64,000 nt of DNA, from positions 22,553,001 to 22,617,000 of the forward strand of contig JAEOAD010000029.1 of NCBI GenBank assembly GCA_036365145.1, written 5' to 3'. Every line of letters begins with the position of its first letter. Within the stretch, counting starts at the first letter, position 1. The notes under the pieces were generated by a model. That model was given only the letters and a program-made list of their open reading frames with translations. It was not told the origin of the DNA and ran no database searches. This DNA is from Orientallactaga sibirica (Eukaryota; Chordata; Mammalia; Rodentia; Dipodidae). The translations under genes and the position numbers were made by a program. Below are positions 48,050 through 59,459 of the stretch, piece by piece.

Positions 48050-49090
48050 TTAGAAGCTCAGGGACTACTCAGAGGAATCATGATTTCTTGGCAAGATTTC
48101 CAAATGTATGTGGTGAGGTTCTTCACCTTGGCTGCTCTCACTCTCATCCCCTTGCTCTCAAACACAAAGTTCCATTTATTGTAAGTGACTTGCAAGCTCA
48201 GAAGTGTGGCTCTGCCACCTTTCGTTCTTTTCCCAGTCAACCCTAATGCTGTCATTTTTAAGTGTGAAATTACCAGAAAATAACACTGTCAGCATAGAGA
48301 ATGTTGACACAAAGCTCAATGCTTTCTGAAGCCATTTTCCAAAATTCAACAATTTGACTATTTGGTAAAAATATGTCATTCTCAAACCCAAATTCTCCAT
48401 TTCCTGTATTGTTTGGCTTGCAGAACATATAGCTGGGGAAAGAGCTAATCTGGCTTGCATGGAGAATCCATCTGGAAAGCCTGCCCCATGCAGTCCTTCT
48501 TCAGAGTCAATAAATTGGCTATTTTGTGCCTCTTCCGAAAGCATAGTCACCTCTTAGCATTTCCAAAATGATCCTGCTTTAACATTCTTCCACAACCAAG
48601 AGCAATCTGTCTTGCAATGTGTCCTTTCTGTCAAGCTGGTAATTATCAATCCTCTCTCACCGAGAAGTGATGAAAACATTGCATCTCCCTTGCTTCCTTT
48701 CCGATCTTCAGCCTTGATGGTGTAGTTTCCCATACCCTCAGCTGTCATGTCCATCTGCACATGGAACCTGTGAAACTGAGTGCTTTTTGTTCAGCTTGCC
48801 TCGTGTGCTTTCATTTGTTACTTTCCAAATCTTACTATTTACATGGATGTGCAGGCATCTTTGTGGATCCAACTCCATGACTTCATCGGGACATCATTTT
48901 CCTGGCAGAGCTGCTGTCCATCATCTTCTCAGTACCCATTGTCTGTCGGCTTCCAGAGCTTCATTTCCATTGTCTTCTCCTCACATAAATGTAGTTCAAA
49001 CCATCACTGGCTTTCATCACTTGCACTGTTGGCATTTGTGGAGGTGATTGAGGTTGAGAACACCCATCAAGAAGCCTGTTTCCCTCCTTG
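48050..49090 (-). other. Unidentified low-stop tract, possible decayed retrocopy
   Basis: On the minus strand, frames 48554-48760, 48176-48550 and 48058-48255 (68, 124 and 65 codons) follow each other closely, as if one frame had been shifted twice. The first contains TAEGMGNYTIKAEDRKG, which resembles the end of an Ig I-set domain (ED-x-G-x-Y-T-x-x-A-x-x-x-x-G). It matches none of the SINE or LINE families seen here. I cannot name a parent gene, and no poly(A) or flanking repeat was confirmed. It may equally be an old transposon or chance. Confidence 0.3.
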
Positions 49091-50801
49091 AGTGTTACTG
49101 ACAGTGTTCATAGTTCCTTGCATGGGAGAAGGCTTCTTCTAGAGCAATGTTATACAACTTTATAATGATTCTGAGTCAAATGCATTTTGAGAGTTTGCTG
49201 TCATGTTGCTCACTTTGGACCTGCTGACCTCCTCATGATGTTTTATCCAAGCTTGACTGCTGTGTGGTGCCACCCCTGCCTCTGTAGCTTGCTGTATTTT
49301 CCACTTCTGCTTCCATCTTATTATTCATCCTCCTTCACCAATGGCCAGTGGAGAAAAAAATGAATATGCTCATTGTGCAAAATAGCCACAAATGACTGCC
49401 TTCCATGTTCAGAAAGAGTCAAGAATGTGAGACCCCCATACACACAAATTTTCAATGATTTTGCCAAGAAAATTGAGCCAGTGTTCTGGACCCTATTTTA
49501 TTGTCCATTGTGAAATACTTGCCATATCTTTCTGTATAGACCATTGTAGTTTCGTGTATAATTAACAAAAAGAGATACTTGAATCTTTTCTTCTCCCCAT
49601 ATAGTTATGTTATTTGACAACATGGCCTCTTTTTTGAGATATAGGGAAGCCATATATATTAGCAGTCAAAGTTTCTACCAAAAAAATAGAGATTTTGACA
49701 GATTATTTCTATTTGCCAAGAAACAATGATTTGAATTTGAGAAAAAAATCCATGTTTTTATAATCTTATACTGGCATGATGAACATATGTTAAACAATTG
49801 TATGAGTATGTGCCATGTCAGTATATGGATATACTGGATGTTTTGTGTGATACTGTGTGTACAAGAAAGGAAAAAAGGCTTATTGCAATGTATCTTCTGA
49901 TTAGAGAGGATGTGGAAAGAAATTTTAACTGGTCATAGGAGAGAATGGGTACCAAAGATCTCCATCATCAAGATGGCAAATTTAGAGAAAAGAAAATCAG
50001 TTTGAAATATCTTTAAATATTCTTTTACACAGCTGCTGTCAGAAGAAAACACCACTAATTTTCCAGCTGGTAATAACTTTTTTAAGTTTGTTCAAACCAT
50101 TCTCAACAGCCTAAAAGGTGCAATTCTTATTAAATTTAAAGATAGTGAATGCATTTTTGAGCCAATTACTTCACCGTGGATATAAAAGGAATAATGGACA
50201 AATTATTTTAAACTAATGGAGTGATAGAAATGTTATAGCAAAAATAGAAGAAACTCAGTTTTGGAAGATTGGATAACCATTATTCTATAAGCTGACTTTT
50301 TAAAGTTAGTGTTTAAGTTTAATCTAGCTTTGGAAAAAGGAATGAAGAAAGAAAGGAAGAGAAGACAAGTGGAAAGAGAAATGGTGGAATTGCATATCAA
50401 AGTTAGTTCAGTACAGGTAGATATCTACTCATTGTGGCAGCATTATGTCATTATGGAAAAATTCAGCCAAATGCTAAAACAATATGAATACTATTGTTAA
50501 AATAAGTTTCAATGTCACAAGTGATTACTTGGATATTTATCATGTTTTTCACTAATTTTTATTCACTAGGATCCAGAGGATTTAATAGGTACTTTAAAGT
50601 TCAACATAGAGATATCTAAATGGATCTGGACAAATAAAAATCATCTCCTCACTTTTGATGATCTTTTCTTACCCAGTGATGTATGCTTTATGGTCATAAA
50701 CAAAATTGGAGATATTACATAGAATTTTATGTCTATTCATACGTTCTGTACCTTAAATAATCTAATACAAGTAAACCATAAGGTTTTAAAAACTACAAAA
50801 A

Positions 50802-50999
50802 GGGCCGGAGAGATAGTTTAGATGTTAAGGTCCTTGCCTGCAAAGCCTAAGAACTCAGGTTTGATTGCCCAATACCCACATAAGCCAGATGCACAAAGTG
50901 GTACATGTGTCTGGAATTTGTTGGAAGCCACTAGAGGCTTTGTCAGCCCATTCTCTTACTCTCTCTCTCTTTCTCATAAAAAAAAAAAAAAAAAAAAAA
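50802..50999 (+). mobile_element. Dip-like SINE
   Basis: GGGCCGGAGAGATAGTTTAG head, CAGATGCACAAAGTGGTACA middle, CT-rich tract and a poly(A) of about 22. Flanks aaaactacaaaaag / aaaactgtaaaga form a weak duplication. Confidence 0.92.
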
Positions 51000-51469
51000 C
51001 TGTAAAGACACCAGGATGCCCTTTATAGAACACATAAACAGTGTATTGTCTTATGAATTTGATGTTAAATTAGAGTTGGAGGAAAGTGTTTCTAATTTCA
51101 GTCCAATGCTTATAAAATAGTGTAGACTTTAATAGTTTCATTACATTAAATGTTTTTCTCCATATGGACAAACATGACCAGAGGCTGGAGATGAGAGATC
51201 ATACATGCAGTTCTCTGCCTGAATTAACAGAGTACTCGGCTATTTCTGAGGGCATAAGAGACTAGCCTTGATATATAATTTTGTATGCCATTTAAATCTC
51301 TCATTACCACATTTAAATGTCTCAGCTAGGTTTTGAGAAAAGTTTGATGATGTGAGGAAGTACACTGTAATTTGGGACACTGATAGGTTCTGAATTGGTT
51401 AAAAGAAAGTTAAGAATATGGAATCAATCACAGGTCCTTCTTATTACCCATGTTTTAAATCCTTAAAAA

Positions 51470-51800
51470 AATGGACTCAGCATTTAATGAGTTCAGTGGA
51501 CAGAGCACTTACCGCCCAAGTTTAATGACTGGAGTGTGGATTTCCAGATCTCATGTAAATGCCAGTATATGTGGTGGCCTGGGTATAATCCCACCACTTG
51601 GGAAGTGGAATCTCAGAATCCCGGGAGCAAGATGGATGGCTATATTAACATAATCAGCAAACCCTGGTTCAAGTGACAGATCTTGACTAAGTAAAGTGAA
51701 GAGTGATCGATGAAATCATGCAACTTCAACCTCTGACTTCCACTTGCAGGTGCACCCAGTCACATTCAAATTTACCACATGCACACACCTGCATACAACA
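51470..51800 (+). mobile_element. B3-like (B2 superfamily) SINE
   Basis: 'cagtggacagagcacttacc' (head), 'gtggtggcctgggtataatc', 'gcaagatggatggctatatt' and 'caacctctgacttccacttg' with 'gcacacacctgcatacaaca' follow the B3 order. Confidence 0.7.
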
Positions 51801-51823
51801 ACAACAACAAAACATACACAGAG

Positions 51824-52040
51824 GGGCTGGAGAGAAGGCTTAGCAGTTAAGGCAGTGGCTTGCAAAGCCCAAGGACCCAGGTTCAATTCCCTAGTCCCCA
51901 CATAAGCCAAACTCACAAAGTAGCACATGCATTTATAGTTTGGTGGCAACGGCTAGAGGCCCTGGCATGGCCATTCTCTCTCTGTGTCTGCTTCTTTCTC
52001 TCTCTCTTTCTCAAATAAATAAATAAATAAAATACAAAAA
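51824..52040 (+). mobile_element. Dip-like SINE adjoining the B3-like element
   Basis: GGGGCTGGAGAGAAGGCTTA head, AGGACCCAGGTTCAATTCCC B-box, TCTAGAGGCC-type block and an (AATA)n tail. Confidence 0.93.
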
Positions 52041-53202
52041 AACACTCACCATGACTATTCATGCTGATAAATGAAAAAACATTCGTTACAATACTGGAAA
52101 TGATAATTTTTAAATCAATCCTATCTGACACTGGCATAAAATCAGAGATTTATGTATGGCCATAGATATAGATACACACAAGACACACATTTGATTTGAC
52201 ATTTCTTATCATCCTTCCTCAGTATGCAGTAGTCCAAAGGTCTGTATGTGTGACCTGTCTCGTCTGAAGCAATTTAGGGGGAAAAATGTGCAATGCAATA
52301 TATCTGTATAGCTGAGACAACTATTACATTTTGTTTACATAGTTTTGTAGTTCCTGAATACATAAAAAAGTGCCAAATTTTGTAATAGGATGAATAGCAA
52401 TTGAAACAATCATTATATCTAATTGTGTAGGTCTGTACTTTAAGCAGCCCTGTATCTGAAGTTTTTAAAATAATTTACGGCTCTGCCTATAGTCAATTTT
52501 TGATTTATCTCTGCCAATCAAAGTGTAGCAGTAACAGGAAAAAAAAATCTAAATTGCTAGCTATTTCTATTTGGATTTGGAATACAATTCTGTGTTTCAT
52601 TTGCACAAGAGCATATGCGTTTATAAAATTCACAGTAGTTCAAATTAATTTTATCATGATCTTCCAGCCAGTGGATCATTTAGGATTTGGGCTTAGAAGA
52701 CTGTTCCAGATCTAAGAAGAGTTGGGGTGTTCAGATCTGGAGAGACTACAATAAAACAAATCATAGATAATAAATTGGGAATAGGGATTATGGAGATAGA
52801 TATCTATCAATTTTAGGATGGAAGAAAATCTTTATATCCATTTTATTAGTGAGGTAGGCTGTTATACAATGTAATCTTTGTTCCCCAAATCTTTCCTTCC
52901 AATATGTTGTTATCATAAAACTATGTGTCCTTAAATTCTGATTCCTGCATTGTCTTCCCCAGTTATGTTCATATCAGTGTACCCAAGCATTGATTTTTGA
53001 ACAAATCTTCCAAACAAAGGCCATGAATTAGTTTTTCATTGAAAATTCATTCTTCTAAGGTTAAACATGGCCTATAATCAAGTCAAGTTATCTTTTGAAG
53101 TAGGAAATTAATAAGAATTTTGATAACCAAAGTAAAACTCTTCTTGGCTGACCACAGCCCTGAACCTGTGCATTCTGTTTCTCTGCACCAAGCAGTCCTT
53201 TG

Positions 53203-53453
53203 ATCAGGGGGATTGATACTGGTCCACTGTAAGAAGTGAGGTCAGGCGGATAGACACTGCTCCACAGAAAGAAGAGTGGTAGGGAGGCTGGACACCGTTC
53301 ACTCTACGAAGTGTGGTCAGGAAGGTGGACACTGATCCAATGTAAGAAGTGTGGTCAGTCATTGGTCCACTGTAAGAAGTGCAGTCAGCAGGATGGACAC
53401 TGGTGTACTGTAAGAAGTGTGTCAGGATGATGGACAGTGAGCCACTCTAAGGA
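53203..53453. repeat. 38-bp minisatellite, about 6 units
   Basis: Units start at about 53223, 53261, 53299, 53336, 53366 and 53404 with spacing 38, 38, 37, 30 and 38. The unit consensus is TCCACTGTAAGAAGTG, then TGGTCAGGAGGATGGACACTG. Units differ by several substitutions, so the array is not recent. Confidence 0.9.
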
Positions 53454-53598
53454 CTGGTTCTTCAGTTGTGTGGTCTGTGACAGCACCTTTAACTAACATG
53501 GACAGTTTATTATCAACAACACAGTTATTCACTGATGGAGTGAATTCAGTGAGTCATCTTACTCAATTATTTTATGTATAAAAAAAAAAACCACATTC

Positions 53599-53832
53599 TG
53601 GGGGCTGGAGGGATGGCTTAGCAGTTAAAGCATTTGTCTACAAAGCCAAAGGACCCAGGTTCGATTCCCCAGAACCTATGTTAGCCAGATGCAAAAGGTG
53701 GCACATGTGTCTGGAGTCCATTTGCAGTGGCCCTGGAGCACCCATTCTCTCTATGTCTGTGTTTCTCTCCCTCTCTCTCTCACCCTCTCTCTGTCAAATA
53801 AATAAATTTAAATAAAATAAAATAAAATATAT
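53599..53832 (+). mobile_element. Dip-like SINE, left half of a composite
   Basis: GGGGGCTGGAGGGATGGCTT head, GGTTCGATTCCCCAGAACCT B-box (intact), a CT-rich tract, and an (AAATA)n tail running into the following B1. CACATTC at 53592-53598 recurs only after the B1, at 54001-54007. Confidence 0.93.
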
Positions 53833-53835
53833 ATT

Positions 53836-54000
53836 AGCAGGGTGTGGTGGCGGCGCATGCCTTTAATCCCAGCACTCGGGAGGCAGAGGTGGGAGGATCA
53901 CCGTGAGTTCAAGGCCACTCTGAGACAGAGTGAATTCCAGGTCAGCCTGGGCTAGTGTGAAACTCTACCTCAAAAAACAAAACAAACAAACAAACAAAAA
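53836..54000 (+). mobile_element. B1 SINE, right half of a composite
   Basis: GCAGGGTGTGGTGGCGGCGC, ATGCCTTTAATCCCAGCACT and an (AAAC)n tail. Confidence 0.94.
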
Positions 54001-54205
54001 CACATTCCAATGTTCTTGTAAAACAAACAAAGAAACAAAAAGACAGATGGCTTTGTGTCACAGCTATAACATGAACCAAGAAAATAACTATTTACTTTAA
54101 CTAGCTACATTATTGACCTTGCTTTAATCTAGTCAATGGATTCATTTGATTGCATTGCCTGAACCTAAACATGGCTGATGAGTTATTTCTATTGTAGTTT
54201 CAGGA

Positions 54206-54207
<2 letters not shown>

Positions 54208-54240
<33 letters not shown>
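54208..54240. repeat. Isolated poly(A) tract
   Basis: About 33 A's with no recognisable retroelement body directly upstream (preceded by tgtagtttcaggact). Confidence 0.95.
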
Positions 54241-54243
<3 letters not shown>

Positions 54244-54386
54244 CTTGTAAGAGAAGAAAGGTTTAATGACTGTATGCAGAGTGTGTATACTCCAGAAATA
54301 TCCATATCATCGCCTGTTAGTGAAATTTTATTCTTTGGGGTTTTAATAGTTTTTAAAGATTTTAGAGCTTCTAATTAAAAAAGGAA

Positions 54387-54598
54387 AGAGAGTGGAGAGA
54401 TTGCTCAGTGGTGAAGGCAAAGCCTTAACCTGCAGAGCCTACCTATCTCAGTTCAATTCCCCAGTACCTACATAAAGCCAGATGCACAAAGTGGCATATG
54501 CATATGTACTTCATTTGCAATGACTAGATGTCCTGGCATGCCCAATCTCTTTCTTTCTCCCATTCTCTCTCCTTGGAAATGAATAAAATATTTTTAAA
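54387..54598 (+). mobile_element. Dip-like SINE, diverged
   Basis: 'agtggagagattgctcagtg' head, 'cagatgcacaaagtggcata' and 'agatgtcctggcatgcccaa' keep the family order. Confidence 0.85.
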
Positions 54599-56159
54599 GG
54601 AAGGTAAATGACATCTTAATACATTATTAGCTAATGCCTTACATCTCAGTTGATAGTGTCAGGATTATTTGCCAACCAGTTAACAATAATACTTTGTGAA
54701 AGTTTGGAAGCTATACATGGGAGGCACCTGCATGAGAGGAGTGAATTGTCTATGTTGAAATATCTGTGAAGCCCAGACAAACCTATAGAAGAAGTGTTAG
54801 TTTATAAAGTATCTATATAAGATATCTATGTAAGATACATGCTAACCTTGAGTACTATTCCTGTTGTGAAAGTATCTGGTTTTATCCTAAGGTCTTCATC
54901 ATTTTAATAATTTTATTAAAAATTTAAAATTATTTATATAGTTCAAAATAAAGTTTAGATAAGTGTTTTGAGGGTATTTTGCACAATTTTGAATTTGTAA
55001 GAACAAATCTAGGCACACACGTTTCCTTACCTTGAACTTAATTTGAGAGGCCCGAGTGCTGAGTTTAATATGCTGAAATGCACCTTGCTGCTGCTTCTGT
55101 ATGTACTAGGGTTTGCTCGTGCCAGCCAATAGATTATTCATTATTGGTTTGTACAATATAATGTCATATTTCTTCTCTTTCTACATTAAATTGCCTGAAG
55201 AAATTTCTGGGCTGGAGGCTATTAAATAAAAATTGGTAAAATGTTAATAAATTGAAATAAATAAATATTAAATGCTTAATAAACAGAGAGGATGAATATT
55301 AAATTATATGTAAAGATTATTTGGATATTTCATGCTTGATTTTATACCACTTTTCATTACCAAAAATATCCAAGAATTAAAAAATAAGGAAATTGCATAG
55401 CAAAACTAACATGGTGTCTTCTTTTAGTACTAGATTTTATAAAATATTGGCAATATATTTTTGGGGTATAGATCAAGATCAGTGTTTCTATGATTTGTCA
55501 TGGTGTATCATTGAGTGTCCTACTACTGAGACTTTGCATTTTGAAAGGAAGACTTTTAAGATCATGGAGATTATTACTGCTGCTATTAGTGAAATAAATT
55601 CATCTCTGTATGGATGGTTTTCATATGAAATATTTAGCAAGATGGTCCTAATTTCTAGTGACAAGTTAACAGTCAGGGATTCAAAGAATTTCAATTCTTT
55701 CTTGTTTATGTAAGAATATTTTCTGATTCATTGAACACACCATTTCTGTCTCATTCCTATAAAGTAAAAGTTGCAGGAACCAAAATTAATGGATTCAAGT
55801 CACTAAAGGCTTCTTCGACTTTAGTACCAAAGAATTTCTATGAAATGGTATTTTTGGTCTCATGTTTTTACTAGACTGTCTACTTAGCTTACTGAATTGT
55901 TTGGGATTTCTGCTAGAATAGGAGGGTATTTGTTGGTGGGTATCTCTGTGTGTTCACTGTTTTCTTGGTTTACTACATTCTAGTAATAAAAGTGTGTTTA
56001 ATTTACTGTCGTCTACATTCTGTCCTTACAGATTATTTTGTCAAGTGCTTTCTCTATGGAATTTAAATGATTTAGAAAATATGGCTTTGATCACAGCCTT
56101 TAGAAGAGAAATATGTGACACATTATGGTCCATTATCTTAAAAATAGGAGAAGCTTCTG

Positions 56160-57250
56160 GATAGGCAATATGGAGTTCTCTTATTCCAGATTTCTTGTAC
56201 TGCTTCAGAGCACATCATCTTACTTTATACCGAACAGTCATTTTCCTTTTAAGCAATAAATGTATTTCAAATATTTCACCATAACCTTATTTTCTTGAAG
56301 GCCAGCTCTCTTAGAGTTTTACTCTTTCTTTCCATCATCACTACTGTATATTTTTAAATACTTTTCTCTGAATACTCTTCTCTGTGCAGATGCTTCGCTG
56401 ATAATGAACTTGACTGGAACTCTGGCTAGACTTTCTGTCAAATCTGTTTGACATGTGTCTTAACCTCTTCCATTTTCTTTGGCAAATCTATTTTGCAACT
56501 AGGAGAGAATATCTTGGAGAGGTTCCAGTCTGTATCATCTTCTAAGAAGTATTTATTCTTTTCAGCTCTAATTTGTATCTGTGAGACACTACCATAAGAC
56601 AAAATTAGTGTCTCTCTTTGTTCAGAGACTTCATTCTCAGCCCTCAGTCCATGAACATTTATCAGAGCTTCTCTTATTGATGAACTTGTTCATAATAAAT
56701 CATATGGTGGTCAAATTGCATAACAGTAACCTGGTCATATCTTCCATGGACCATTACTTTGTAAAAGCATCTTTAGGTCATTCTTTTGGAATGTACAAAT
56801 TATTTTATTGACTCTAATCAAGAATTTGCAGTTAAAAATTAAATTGGCTTCATAACTGAAAAATAAAATGTAAATCCTACAACTCTTTAGTCTTGTGAAC
56901 ATCACAGACTGTAATCATGGGAATTTCTTCTGAAAACCTTAAAATCACTTCATATCTTCTCGGGAAGGGTTTACTCATCCATGCACGTGATGTCCTGGAG
57001 CATGCAATGATCCTTACTTGCAGTACAACTTGTATTTTATGAGCATTCTCAAGACACTAGATCCTAAGAATTGGAAAATATTTGATCCTGGCACTGCATC
57101 CTCTATCAAAGCCAGCTATCTCATCTCAACTAATAACATCACTAAAAGCATTTTCACAGTCAGTCACACTAAATTCACCTAAAAGGTCAGCACAGTTTGG
57201 TACTAAGCATCATTTTGGTGCAGCCTAGTTTTGCATTGGGTTCCTGAAGT
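56160..57250 (-). other. Unidentified tract with short coding-like pieces
   Basis: On the minus strand there are stretches that read like protein, for example KNKYFLEDDTDWNLSKIF inside a run of about 60 stop-free codons near 56430-56630, and KPFPRRYEVILRF near 56950. Stops and frame changes separate them. No repeat family was recognised. A very old retrocopy is one possibility; chance is another. Confidence 0.2.
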
Positions 57251-57860
57251 CATATGTCATTTCCAAATAGAAACTGGGTCGTCAATAAAAAATATCAAGA
57301 GATTATATATGAAGTTCATTTTGTTTTAGTTCCATATTTTAAAAGTGTTTAACTCAATTTTTGTTCTTTTATTTTAATGTTGGCAGAATTGTAACTTCTT
57401 TATTGGGTAATCAAAATCATAAGATATTTACTGAAAGAATTGGCAATTATATCATTAGGTTTAATGACCTGTAAATTTTAATGACATGGAGATGGCTCAA
57501 GTAAGCTCCTTAAACATAACAATCATTTCTGAAACTCATAAATAATGAAAAATGACTAACATACTCCCTACAATGAGAAAACCAAGTGATGCTTCTTTTC
57601 TAAAATGAGCAGGGCATTATCAATTATCAAAAAGAAAAGATAAGCCAAATAGTCAATGATCCAATATGTAAAAATTGAGAGAAAGCAAAACCTTCAGAGG
57701 GTCATTAATTTCAAAAATCTCATAAACAAGTGATGTATATAAAATTTAAATTTAGACTTAGAATTATAGAAAATGAAAATACAATAACACTAAGAAGAAA
57801 ATACATTCAGATCATTTATTTCTATTATAAGTACAGATAAAATCAAACAAAAAGAGCATT

Positions 57861-58000
57861 TTGTTTTGTTTTGTTTTCTTAAGGCAAGGTCTCATTCTAG
57901 TCCATGCTTACCTGGAAATCATTCAAGGTAGCCTCAAACTCTTGGCACTCCTCCTACCCTTGCCTCCCAAGTGCTGGCATTAAAGGTGTCATGCCTGGCA
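57861..58000 (-). mobile_element. B1 SINE, minus strand, diverged
   Basis: TTAAGGCAAGGTCTCATTCT, CAAACTCTTGGCACTCCTCC and TGCCTCCCAAGTGCTGGCAT are reverse B1, with a (TTTTG)n tail on the left. Confidence 0.85.
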
Positions 58001-58899
58001 GAAAATATTTTTTCATGCTTAATTGGTTTTTTTTTGTGTTGTCCTTAGTTCTTTAGAGACATTCTTTAAATGTCTTCAATGTTTGTTTTGAGGCCAAAAG
58101 TGGGGAGTGATATAACTAAATCCATGTTCAATTTCAATGTAGTAGTTTCTCTGTTTCAGAGTACTCCTCCATCCACCAGTTTTATTTATTTTTAATTGTG
58201 ATTATTATAATGCACTTATATATCTAGTAAACTAAGAAGTACAAGATTTTAAATAGAACTTCACTGACTTCATAAAGACTCACAATTTTGAAATAATGTT
58301 TATCTGCATATGAAAGCAGGTTTAGGGTTTTAACCATTGGAGGACTGGGCTGATTCCCGATGAAGCCTGGTTTGTATGGGAAACAGAACCTGCCTACTGT
58401 TCAAAATCATGCATTACTTTTGTCATAAGTTTTACTTGAGAAAATGCAGTATTTCACGTTTTAAAAATTGTTTTATTTTAAAAGTACTACAGTACTCTAG
58501 GCATCATTTTCATATCTTAATCTGATTTCACATAAAAACTACATTGAAACTATGACTATAGGACTAGAGCAGAATTCCCTTATGCAAGAATATTTGTTCA
58601 GACAACATCTGTGGGTAACATAAACTTGACTTCTCAGAATGAAACTGCAGTGGATCTTAGTATATTTGAATTATTTTTGTAATTTTGAAATTGGGTTTTA
58701 CCAATTTAAAATAAAGTTTAATTAAGCCAATTTTAAATTGATATTTGTTAACTACAGAAAAATAAAAGAAAATTAATCAAGATTTTCATAGTGGTATACA
58801 TTGGAAAAAAAATAAAAAGGAATGCATTCTAAAGGTACAAATAGGTATTGGTTATTGGCTTATCTTTTAAATCCCACCTTTCACACAAGTTACTATCTG

Positions 58900-59459
58900 G
58901 CTCAATAAATGACCAATAAAGAGAGTTGCAGTTCTGACAACCATGAATGCATCCCAATGAAAGAGGTAAGTATCCCTTTCATTCCATGTACTGACTGGAT
59001 GTGTAAAAGCCCGGAGCTTGACAAGCTCACACAGCAGGGCACTGGAACATACAAGAAAATCTTCTGGTATCCTGACATGTTCCAGGCTCTAAGAGCTTCA
59101 GCCCTTGCTTTCTCTTTTGGTGATGCTACATGTTTTAAGTTGGGGATTTGTCCCCTGGAAAGCCCATTATAATTGTCCCTTATAGTGCCAGACAAGGCAG
59201 GGTGCTTCTTCATCCTCCTCCCAGACAGTCCCTTTATCTGTTGGAGACACAGAGAGGAATTCAAATAACCGGGCTGCTTAGTGTCAAGAAGGCCCACACG
59301 TATCTCTCTCAGAACCTAATTCCTTCAGATACCTCTTTCTCCCAGTTGGTCACCCATTCCCTCTTCCACTTCCCTAATCCCTTCCCAAATAGGATACCGG
59401 TTATTTTTTTCTCTTGCTCTCTCTCTCACTCTCTCTTTTCTGTATCTCTCGGAAATCAG
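58900..59459. other. Low-stop segment upstream of exon F
   Basis: Open frames overlap on both strands (plus 58909-59172, minus 58902-59297, plus 59148-59459 running in frame into exon F). Composition is less AT-rich than the surrounding intron. No repeat was recognised. It could be a conserved intronic flank of the regulated exon or an old element. Confidence 0.3.
59408..59451 (+). promoter_or_regulatory. CU-rich polypyrimidine tract upstream of exon F
   Basis: About 44 almost unbroken pyrimidines, including several CTCTCT and TCTTT-like motifs, lie just before the short purine-containing spacer ggaaatcag of the exon F acceptor. Such CUCUCU-rich tracts are typical binding sites of PTBP1/PTBP2, which commonly repress or permit neural cassette exons. 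The tract is seen directly; PTB regulation is inferred. Confidence 0.5.

Larger units (their letters stand above)
47436..59459 (+). other. CTNNA2: CTNNA2 intron E-F, 12.0 kb
   Basis: This intron runs from gtaagtt to cggaaatcag. It contains an unidentified low-stop tract (48050-49090), a Dip-like SINE (50802-50999), a B3-like SINE (51470-51800), a Dip-like SINE (51824-52040), a 38-bp minisatellite (53203-53453), a Dip-like plus B1 composite (53599-54000), a lone poly(A) (54208-54240), a Dip-like SINE (54387-54598), a second odd tract (56160-57250) and a minus-strand B1 (57861-58000). The last 550 bases are open in several frames and end in a long CU-rich tract. I recognise nothing in 49100-50790, 52050-53190, 54610-56150 or 58020-58890. 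Confidence 0.85.

Noticed and set aside
53203..53453. Regular repeats that might suggest a CRISPR array
   Set aside because: The units are contiguous degenerate 38-bp repeats without distinct spacers, in a mammalian intron. It is a minisatellite.
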